16,075 bases of DNA from Bacteroidia bacterium. GTDB lineage: Bacteria; Bacteroidota; Bacteroidia; Flavobacteriales; Flavobacteriaceae. The notes under the pieces are model-generated. The model had not been told where the DNA came from, searched no databases, and saw only the letters and a program-made list of their open reading frames with translations. Positions 1-6,183 of this stretch are shown piece after piece. The stretch spans positions 1 to 16,075 of the forward strand of contig JAUIJW010000026.1 in assembly GCA_030431085.1 (NCBI GenBank). Direction: 5' to 3'. The position numbers and the translations under genes were made by a program. Every line of letters begins with the position of its first letter. Position 1 is the first letter of the stretch.

Positions 1-1
1 G

Positions 2-859
2 GAATTCGTAAACAAAGAGGCTGGTCTACTCCTGAACTGTGGATACCAGGGGATCATGTCTGTCGTGGATGCCCTGCTGGAAAGACACGACGTTGTAGTT
101 TACGACAAAGATTGCCATGCTTGTATCTATGACGGTATTCGCATGCACATCGGAAAAAGACTTCCTTTTGAGCACAACGATATTGATAGCTTCGCCAAAC
201 AGATAGCAAAAGCAGAAATACTTGCCAAAGAATCAAAAGGCGGTATCCTTGTGATTACCGAAGGGGTATTCGGAATGCGTGGCGAACAGGGTATCCTAAA
301 AGAAATTGCTGCCTACAAACAAACATACAACTTCCGCTTGCTGGTCGATGATGCCCACGGTTTCGGTACCCTCGGCGCAACGGGTGCCGGTGCCGGTGAA
401 GAGCAGGGAGTCATGGACGAGATCGACGTTTACTTCTCGACTTTTGCCAAATCTATGGCCAGCATCGGGGCATTTTTTGCCGGCGACAAGGACGTTATGG
501 ATTTCATGAAATACAATATGCGCTCGCAAATGTTTGCCAAGTCGGTGCCAATGCCAATCGTAGCCGGCGCCAATGAAGCCGTTGGCCACCGTTACGTAGT
601 CCTCGGCGGGCAGTCGCCGCTCCTCCTCGCGAAACAGTTGCGTGTTGTTGCTGAAGCCATTGTTGTGCCAACAAAAGCGGCTACAAGCATTTTACCTCCA
701 GGCACATCGGGTATGGTTGGTATTAATCCTTTAACAACATCTACAGGAAGTGGCTGTACAAAGAACAACGACAATAAAAAGGAAAAACCCATTAGAGTTA
801 CAAAAATGACCAATACTTTTTCGAAAAAGGTATATTTCCCTACTAGCATCAACAGATAA
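2..859 (+). CDS. Serine palmitoyltransferase/KBL-family PLP aminotransferase, 5'-partial and 3'-disrupted
   Basis: The frame is open from base 2, so the true start lies upstream of the window; the ATG at 56 is internal. Up to about base 590 the protein is an alpha-oxoamine synthase (serine palmitoyltransferase, 2-amino-3-ketobutyrate CoA ligase or AONS type), which condenses an acyl-CoA with an amino acid using PLP. Visible motifs, counted from the internal Met, are TEGVFGMRG (residues 68-76), DDAHGFG (98-104, PLP-stacking and Asp region) and STFAKSMASIG (128-138), where Lys132 is the probable Schiff-base lysine. RSQMFAKSVPMP (156-167) is typical of the Bacteroidetes serine palmitoyltransferase-like group, which would make sphingolipid long-chain base. 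After about residue 175 the similarity stops. The frame then runs by chance through a GC-rich patch and antisense to the Nramp-like gene until 859, so the C-terminal domain is missing. This segment is visibly GC-richer than the rest of the window. It is probably non-functional as it stands. Confidence 0.75.
   Translation, partial: EFVNKEAGLLLNCGYQGIMSVVDALLERHDVVVYDKDCHACIYDGIRMHIGKRLPFEHNDIDSFAKQIAKAEILAKESKGGILVITEGVFGMRGEQGILKEIAAYKQTYNFRLLVDDAHGFGTLGATGAGAGEEQGVMDEIDVYFSTFAKSMASIGAFFAGDKDVMDFMKYNMRSQMFAKSVPMPIVAGANEAVGHRYVVLGGQSPLLLAKQLRVVAEAIVVPTKAATSILPPGTSGMVGINPLTTSTGSGCTKNNDNKKEKPIRVTKMTNTFSKKVYFPTSINR
590..650. other. Mosaic junction between two truncated, tail-to-tail genes
   Basis: The aminotransferase (+) stops matching its family near 590 and the Nramp-like gene (-) stops near 646. 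The roughly 50 bases between them are far richer in G and C than either flank and fit neither protein. Both genes lose their 3' halves here and face each other. No inverted repeat, target duplication or transposase was seen at the join. It is either a deletion or rearrangement with a filler segment, or a chimeric assembly or clone join. The exact ends were judged by eye from protein similarity and are uncertain by some tens of bases. Confidence 0.6.
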
Positions 860-1311
860 AAGGTGATGATAATAACTATGGCAATCGCAAGTACAATTTG
901 GTATTTATAGCTACCTAAACCCTCAAAATTTAACACCAAGATTTCAAAAATAATATTGGATGATATTCCTAAGATTCCCATTAACGAATTCCATTGCCCA
1001 AAAGTAACTCCAACAATAATTAGTATCGCTAAAGCCTTGCCGTACTTAAGGTGTTTTTTAAACCCATAAAGTGCCGTTTCTCCAGTAATTAAACCATAAT
1101 TTCCATATGTAAACATCAATACGCCAGAGAAAAGACAGCTTAAAAACAATACCCAAAGCAATTGCATATTAAATTTACTTCCGGCAACAATCATTGAGGT
1201 TACACTCCCTGTACCAATGGTATATCCTATAGCAAAAATTCCGGGGCCAAAACCTAATATAATGCTGATGATTCTTTTTAAGAACACTTCTTTTTTTGTT
1301 GTAGCACTCAT
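592..1311 (-). CDS. Nramp-family-like membrane transporter, C-terminally truncated
   Basis: Residues 1-222 are a polytopic membrane protein of the Nramp (SLC11/MntH) fold, about the first six helices of a protein normally near 400 residues. The opening GFGPGIFAIGY (20-30) matches Nramp helix 1, and VAAFVGTTM (210-218) matches helix 6. The metal-binding DPGN of helix 1 is replaced by IGTG (32-35), and the MPH of helix 6 by ASA (219-221). It is therefore not a canonical manganese or iron transporter and belongs to a divergent Nramp-like group whose substrate I cannot name. The last 17 codons (about 592-645) are foreign sequence, so helices 7-11 are missing. The ATG at 1309-1311 overlaps the stop of a possible small ORF as ATGA. 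It lies downstream of two lyase genes on the same strand and is probably the distal gene of that operon. As it stands it should not work. Confidence 0.7.
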   Translation of the reverse strand: MSATTKKEVFLKRIISIILGFGPGIFAIGYTIGTGSVTSMIVAGSKFNMQLLWVLFLSCLFSGVLMFTYGNYGLITGETALYGFKKHLKYGKALAILIIVGVTFGQWNSLMGILGISSNIIFEILVLNFEGLGSYKYQIVLAIAIVIIITFYLLMLVGKYTFFEKVLVIFVTLMGFSFLLSLFFVQPLPVDVVKGLIPTIPDVPGGKMLVAAFVGTTMASATTRNCFARRSGDCPPRTT

Positions 1312-1439
1312 GTTGGATGAATTATTAAATTGGTTTTTAGACCTATCGAGATGGAGGCATTTTCAAGAACTACGCTCTGCCTTCTAGAAAAAATGGTATT
1401 TAACGAATGGAACACTATACACTTTAAGGTTTGATTCAT
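1308..1439 (-). CDS. Possible small ORF between the lyase and Nramp-like genes
   Basis: This 43-codon frame starts at an ATG (1437-1439) 9 bases after the stop of the heparinase-like gene. It ends in a TGA that overlaps the ATG of the Nramp-like gene by two bases (ATGA), the arrangement expected of translationally coupled genes. The product would be slightly basic, beginning MNQTLKCIVFHSLNTIF and ending in LIIHPT. It has no signal peptide, transmembrane helix or motif that I recognise. A frame of this length can be open by chance in 137 bases. It could also be a decayed remnant of another gene, or a purely untranslated spacer. It is listed because otherwise this gap would hold nothing recognisable: I saw no terminator and no convincing promoter in it. 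Confidence 0.22.
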   Translation of the reverse strand: MNQTLKCIVFHSLNTIFSRRQSVVLENASISIGLKTNLIIHPT

Positions 1440-1448
1440 GGCGCTTTT

Positions 1449-3689
1449 TTATTTGCTCAATTTTGTAGAGTACTTCACTGTTCTTTTAACACCGTCTTTT
1501 ATCAATGTGGCATTGACCTCGTTTTTATTTAAAAGTTGTAAATGCAACAAATCTCCTTCAAAATTTATGAGTACATCCACTTCTTCCTCAAAGTCAATTT
1601 TAATATTATTCTGCTCTAAAGATTTTACGGAAAAGAAAATAGATGTATTCTTTTTTGTTAATGAAATAGCATCTGCATTATCTGGTGTCCATTTTGATGG
1701 ATTTAATTTCCAACCCTTTAATTCTATTTCCTTAGTGCCCTCATCTATTCTAGTGTCGTAAGTTTTAAAAGGAAATAAAACTGTAATAAACTGAAAGCTC
1801 TTTTGATTTTCTTTAGACAATACCGCCCATTCCTTTCCTCTAGTACCGTCTATTTCAACCTTATCTATGGGTTGTAATTGCAAGATGTCTAGCCCAGTAC
1901 CATTATCGAAGGTAGATCTTAATAAGTTCGGTCCATTTTCTGTAGTATAATGCCCTTGCCAAACTTGCTTAAATTCATGAGCCATTGGCGCAGAGAAATT
2001 ATCTTTTATAATCCAGAAATCATTAGACAGATTGATGACCTGTCTACTATAACTTACTCCAATATTATTGAAACCATTGTGACTACCAATAAATAAATCA
2101 ACAAACCGATTGTTTTCCCAAGCGATGACATTAGGCTTAGGGAGTTTCTTAAATTTTCCAAACCCACTACCACCTTTGTTACTAGTATAATGTTTACCCA
2201 ATAATTCATCATCAACCAATGCCACATTTTTAGTCATAGAGTTTTTAAAAAACTCAAGATCTTTTAGAGAATAGCGCACTTGATAGTTGGGCAGAATCAC
2301 CTTACTATGTGCCATGGCTTGGACTCCTAAAATATCACCATGTTGATGGTCTGGTTTTTTTTCATCAACACCAGCTGAAATTAATAACATGCTACCATTT
2401 TTACCCCAACCATCTCTCATTATATAGTATCCTGTATCTTTAAAAGCAGTAGAATTAATATTTGGCTGTTCCTTTTTTATATTTTTTAGTAACTTCAATT
2501 GATTCTGATTCAGGAACCAAAATTGTTTTGCTTCTACCTGTGGATTTGCAAAATATCCCATTTCTGGATCTTCAAAAATAAGATAGCCTAAAGTTAATAT
2601 CCCCGAAATATCATTCTTTTCAGCCCATGGGATATCCGTATCGTCTTGTAAAACTGGAGCCGATTTATCTGGGTATGCAATTTTTGTTAATGTTGTAAAT
2701 AGCTTTCGTACATTCTCCTGCCAAAGGAGTGGAATTTCTAAATGGCTTATTTGGGCTAATCGATATACATAATAATAATTTCCAATATCACTCATGTGAT
2801 AATGTACAGACCTCTCAAATTGAAAACCATCGGTATTAATCTCTTTATCAATATGCTCTTCTAAGAGTTTCATAGCATGTTGGTACCAAACTTCGGTACC
2901 CTTAAAATCTCGTAATAAAATGGCAATCATTGCCAAGCCAGACATCCCGCGGGTTTGGTGATTTCCAGCAACAAACTCTAAATTAGATTGATAAAGATGC
3001 TCTCCATGCTGTAATAAAGTTGCTATTGTGGTTAACTGGTTTTCATCTGAATAGGCCTTTGTACCTAAAAATAAATTATGAATTTGCAGCCAGTTTAAAA
3101 CTCGGTATCCCGAACGGAATGCCTCATAAACTCCGTTACCATCTTTTATTTTCTCATAGTTACCGCTCTCTAGTGCTGCATTAAGTGATTGCATTTGCTT
3201 CGTAAAATAGGCTATGCTATCATCATTCGAGTCATACCAATAGGTAAATGCTACATCTACCATTTTATGCTGTCTGGATAAATGTCTTAAGGCATAAGGG
3301 TTAACAGGCTCTCCATTTAAGTAATTAAAGGGCAGTTTCCATTGGGTAGAATCTTGAAATTTAGACCGATGATCTTTTGCTCGTTCATCATGAGAAGTCT
3401 GTTTATTAGGATATAGCTCTTGATACAATTGAAATTTATCTGCAGTATTTTTCCAATCAAAAAAATACCTTTCAGAAAATTTTTCACGAAAATATGCCGC
3501 TAATTGTGCCTTAGAAATATTACCGTTTGAATGTATTTCTTTTTGAACACTGGGCTGTAAATACATCGCTAAGCTATCTTCAGAAACCACTCTATCTTTA
3601 GGTAAAGTTTGTCCTAATAAATGTGTGCAAAACAAAAGAGCAAAAAGAAAAATATACACTTTCCCTCCAGTCGTAAATTTCTTTTTCAT
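1449..3689 (-). CDS. Heparinase II/III-superfamily polysaccharide lyase (probable oligoalginate lyase, PL17/PL15-like)
   Basis: The 746-residue secreted protein has a signal peptide: a basic start MKKKFTTGGK, a hydrophobic core, and probable cleavage after LLGQ near residue 27. Residues 40-400 fit an (alpha/alpha) toroid, with RSGYRVLNWLQIHNLF (192-207) typical of the N-terminal heparinase II/III domain. Residues 415-730 fit the C-terminal beta-sandwich. Likely catalytic residues are Asn243-His244 in GNHQTRG, Tyr297 in SVHYH, and a histidine of HQHGD (448-452). The Asn-Tyr spacing of 54 suits this superfamily. Members cleave uronate-containing polymers by beta-elimination. The length near 750 and the PL6 neighbour favour an exo-acting alginate oligomer lyase that releases unsaturated monouronate, but PL12-like or other related families cannot be excluded by eye. 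It starts 10 bases after the PL6 stop, so the two are co-transcribed. No type IX secretion C-terminal domain is visible; a periplasmic location is likely. Confidence 0.85.
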   Translation of the reverse strand: MKKKFTTGGKVYIFLFALLFCTHLLGQTLPKDRVVSEDSLAMYLQPSVQKEIHSNGNISKAQLAAYFREKFSERYFFDWKNTADKFQLYQELYPNKQTSHDERAKDHRSKFQDSTQWKLPFNYLNGEPVNPYALRHLSRQHKMVDVAFTYWYDSNDDSIAYFTKQMQSLNAALESGNYEKIKDGNGVYEAFRSGYRVLNWLQIHNLFLGTKAYSDENQLTTIATLLQHGEHLYQSNLEFVAGNHQTRGMSGLAMIAILLRDFKGTEVWYQHAMKLLEEHIDKEINTDGFQFERSVHYHMSDIGNYYYVYRLAQISHLEIPLLWQENVRKLFTTLTKIAYPDKSAPVLQDDTDIPWAEKNDISGILTLGYLIFEDPEMGYFANPQVEAKQFWFLNQNQLKLLKNIKKEQPNINSTAFKDTGYYIMRDGWGKNGSMLLISAGVDEKKPDHQHGDILGVQAMAHSKVILPNYQVRYSLKDLEFFKNSMTKNVALVDDELLGKHYTSNKGGSGFGKFKKLPKPNVIAWENNRFVDLFIGSHNGFNNIGVSYSRQVINLSNDFWIIKDNFSAPMAHEFKQVWQGHYTTENGPNLLRSTFDNGTGLDILQLQPIDKVEIDGTRGKEWAVLSKENQKSFQFITVLFPFKTYDTRIDEGTKEIELKGWKLNPSKWTPDNADAISLTKKNTSIFFSVKSLEQNNIKIDFEEEVDVLINFEGDLLHLQLLNKNEVNATLIKDGVKRTVKYSTKLSK

Positions 3690-3699
3690 CCTTATTATT

Positions 3700-6027
3700 T
3701 TAATACATCAGTTTCATTTTCAGGTTCTGTTCTACCTTAACCTTTCCAGAGTTGTTTAAAGAATTATTTAGAGAAACTTGTCCTTTTTCTCCCCATAAAA
3801 CAATCACATAATCCACAGAATTATTTAAAAATTCATTGTTACTAAAATCAACATTCACAATACCTCTGGTTTGCAATAGAATTTTACTTGTTTCTTGGGT
3901 TCCAGAATTCTTGAAGACATTATTTTCGAGCACTAAATTTCCTCCAATCGTAGATTCATCATAACCTCCTCTATAATAATTTAATACATTTTGATTAACA
4001 TTCTCAAAGGTGGAGTTTTTGATCAAAACAAACTCTGCATTATAGTCTCCTTTATCGTCATTTTCGGCATCTAGCAGAATGCCTTGTGCACAATTTTTAA
4101 TTTTAGAGTTTGAGATAGAAATAGTATCTGCAAACGATCCTTTTGAAACTTTTAAAACACTTTTAAAGTTTTCAATTGTTACATTTTTTAACCATAAATT
4201 ATAAGCACTGGACATGTTTTTTTCTAAAGTGGCAAAGGCTCCAGCTTCTGTATTTTTACCACCTTCTAAGATTATATTTTCTAAATGAAGATTGCCTTGA
4301 GGTAACATTTGAAAAGTGGGCACACTGCCTTTACCTACAAAAACTATAGTAGCTTTACGATGACCAGAAGATTTTATGGTTAACTTTTTATCTATTTTTA
4401 AGGTTTCTGATACTTTGTAGGTCGTTGCTTTTAAATCTAGTATATCTCCAGACTTCGCTTTCTTCAGGCTAGAAATCAAATCGGCTGAAGAACTTACTTT
4501 AAAAGTTTTGGGATTAATTGTTTCTTTTTTCGGTGAAAACCATTGTGGTCCATACTGCTCTTTATTAATTTCTATCTTGTTCTGATTGGCTGGAATAACC
4601 ACAGCTCCAACACTGTTTTCTGCTGTTCTTTCTTTACCAAACAAATCTTTATTTATAGTCTGAAAATCGAAGCCTTGGTAAACATCTTTCAATATTTCTT
4701 CTGGCAGGTATAGCCAATCTGATACCTCCTTCATGGTAAAATTTTTCTTTGTAATTCCATCGACTGCCAAACCACTGCTATCTAAATAATTGGCGATATT
4801 GTTTTTAAAAGTAACCCTATCAATCGTATCATAGGATTTTACAATATCTCTCGAAATTTTATCTCTATTGTAAACGAGATTATTGGCAACAATGGTACGA
4901 ATTGGTCTAGCAGAACGAATTTCAGAAGGAGGTAATACATCGCTCTTACTCATATTAGCTCCCACATTAAACTGCCAAGGTGTTATACAATCTACATACG
5001 TATTATAGGCCACCACAACATCTGTAACTTGATTATATCTATTTAATGGAGATTTAGGAATACCATTCATTACAGCAAGAGCACTTCTAAATTCTTCCCC
5101 TTTAATTTTATAAAAATAATTGTTAGTAATCCAATGGCCAGTGTTAATAACACGTATTCCACCTATGAATTTGGAGTTATCATTGCCTATAAAAATATTA
5201 CCATCAATCTTGGCATAGTTACCATGACGCAAGACTAATGAACCTTCACTTTCAAAGAATACATTATGCTTAAATTCATTGAAATTCGATTTACTTGAAA
5301 TAATTTCTACCTCACCGTTACATCTTTCAAAAAGGTTGTTTTCAACTTGCACGTATGAGGGTGTCATAGAAGTATAACTATCTCCTATCTGCATAGTCTC
5401 ACCGTGTGGACCACCAATTCTTGGTCTTTCACCAAAATAATTGCCTTTAATTTTATGATAGTTATAAATATGCTGATTGCCTTTTAAGAATACACGAACG
5501 GTTGGTCCTGGATTTGACTTCCCAGCTATGTAACAATGACTCAATTCATTATTTCTACCCCAAAATTCTACCCAATGATCTGTTTGATCTCTATTATTTT
5601 GAGTAAAACCATCAATAGCACATTGGGTTATTTTAGCATGATTAGCAATATGATTACCATCAACTTTAAATGAAAATATAGTTTTTTTTGGTGTGTATCC
5701 ATTTCTAAAATACAACCCTTTAACCTCCACAAAATCGCCACCAATATGGATATAAGACTGACCTTCAACATATACTTTTCCAGGTGTTTCTGCTCTTAAA
5801 ATAATAGGATGTTCTTTCGTGCCATCTGCCTTTAATGCAAGTTGAATATTACGCCATACTCCATTTTTTAAAACTATCTCATCACCAGGTTGAGCATTCT
5901 TAACAGCGCCCATTAAATCAGGTGTATTATCTACCTCTATTATTTTATCAGAAGATAGATTAGCAGAATAAAGGCTAAAATTAAGTATACAAGCTAAAGC
6001 TAAGGAATAAAAATATTTTATGGACAT
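3700..6027 (-). CDS. PL6-family two-domain alginate lyase (chondroitinase B-like)
   Basis: The 775-residue secreted protein has an N-terminal signal peptide (hydrophobic core about 6-21). Residues 28-480 form the parallel beta-helix of family PL6, rich in asparagine-containing rungs. The family's calcium and catalytic cluster is visible: Glu239 and Glu241 in NGEVEIIS, Lys246 in SSKSN and Arg267 in LRHGN. The Lys-to-Arg spacing of 21 equals that of chondroitinase B (Lys250/Arg271). GPHGETMQIG (206-215) is also characteristic. Residues 505-765 form a second beta-helix domain. This two-domain build is known from alginate lyases such as AlyGC, whereas chondroitinase B has a single domain, so alginate is the more likely substrate. 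It is the first gene of the operon, with its own promoter and paired palindromic operators upstream. A Cys at residue 13 is too close to the N-terminus for a convincing lipobox, and no T9SS sorting domain is visible. Confidence 0.9.
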   Translation of the reverse strand: MSIKYFYSLALACILNFSLYSANLSSDKIIEVDNTPDLMGAVKNAQPGDEIVLKNGVWRNIQLALKADGTKEHPIILRAETPGKVYVEGQSYIHIGGDFVEVKGLYFRNGYTPKKTIFSFKVDGNHIANHAKITQCAIDGFTQNNRDQTDHWVEFWGRNNELSHCYIAGKSNPGPTVRVFLKGNQHIYNYHKIKGNYFGERPRIGGPHGETMQIGDSYTSMTPSYVQVENNLFERCNGEVEIISSKSNFNEFKHNVFFESEGSLVLRHGNYAKIDGNIFIGNDNSKFIGGIRVINTGHWITNNYFYKIKGEEFRSALAVMNGIPKSPLNRYNQVTDVVVAYNTYVDCITPWQFNVGANMSKSDVLPPSEIRSARPIRTIVANNLVYNRDKISRDIVKSYDTIDRVTFKNNIANYLDSSGLAVDGITKKNFTMKEVSDWLYLPEEILKDVYQGFDFQTINKDLFGKERTAENSVGAVVIPANQNKIEINKEQYGPQWFSPKKETINPKTFKVSSSADLISSLKKAKSGDILDLKATTYKVSETLKIDKKLTIKSSGHRKATIVFVGKGSVPTFQMLPQGNLHLENIILEGGKNTEAGAFATLEKNMSSAYNLWLKNVTIENFKSVLKVSKGSFADTISISNSKIKNCAQGILLDAENDDKGDYNAEFVLIKNSTFENVNQNVLNYYRGGYDESTIGGNLVLENNVFKNSGTQETSKILLQTRGIVNVDFSNNEFLNNSVDYVIVLWGEKGQVSLNNSLNNSGKVKVEQNLKMKLMY

Positions 6028-6040
6028 AAATACAAGTAAA

Positions 6041-6066
6041 TTGGTTAACCAGTTTGGTTTACCAAA
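6041..6066. promoter_or_regulatory. Tandem palindromic operators, UxuR/ExuR (GntR)-like
   Basis: Two adjacent inverted repeats share the core TGGTTWACCA. Site 1 is the perfect palindrome TGGTTAACCA (6042-6051). Site 2 is TTTGGTTTACCAAA (6053-6066), with 6-base arms around a TT centre. Their centres are 13 bases apart. The core closely resembles the E. coli UxuR/ExuR operator (ATTGGTATACCAAT) bound by hexuronate-responsive GntR-family repressors. Site 2 overlaps the -7 element of the lyase promoter and the predicted start point, and site 1 lies just downstream, so repression relieved by a uronate is the natural reading. The regulator gene is not in this window. Confidence 0.6.
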
Positions 6067-6093
6067 ATTATAAAAATATATTTAACCACCAAA
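6063..6093 (-). promoter_or_regulatory. Promoter of the lyase operon
   Basis: Read on the - strand, TTTG (6090-6093) is followed after 19 bases by TAATTTTG (6063-6070). This matches the Bacteroidetes sigma-A pattern TTTG, 17-23 bases, TAnnTTTG. The predicted start point is near 6056-6058, giving a leader of about 30 bases before the PL6 start codon. Confidence 0.6.
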
Positions 6094-6125
6094 TTATTAC
6101 TGTTTTATTTATGCTGGCTACAGCA

Positions 6126-6158
6126 TATAATAAAAAAGGCTGCCTAAAAAGACAGCCT
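6126..6158 (-). terminator. Intrinsic terminator after infB
   Basis: On the - strand, 25 bases past the infB stop, AGGCTG and CAGCCT (arms 6153-6158 and 6137-6142) form a hairpin with a 10-base loop. A T-rich run (complement of 6131-6136) follows. It closes the rimP-nusA-infB operon and separates it from the lyase operon promoter. Confidence 0.75.
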
Positions 6159-6183
6159 ATTGATTAATATTATGAAATAAAAT

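Noticed and set aside
2..7. EcoRI site at the very start as a cloning boundary
   Set aside because: GAATTC also occurs elsewhere in the window, so it is not evidence of a clone end.
296..589. Open frame antisense to the aminotransferase
   Set aside because: It is the antisense shadow of a GC-richer gene; the + strand frame carries the clear PLP-enzyme motifs.
1370..1410. Weak hairpin (AGGCA/TGCCT) between the lyase and Nramp-like genes
   Set aside because: Five pairs with a 19-base loop and no T-run; not a convincing terminator.
5983..6027. Lipoprotein signal in the PL6 lyase (Cys13)
   Set aside because: The hydrophobic stretch before the Cys is too short and the lipobox is poor; a signal peptidase I site further on fits better.
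3700..6027. Chondroitinase B as the identity of the PL6 enzyme
   Set aside because: Catalytic residues are shared, but the second beta-helix domain and the neighbouring toroid lyase favour alginate; it cannot be fully excluded.
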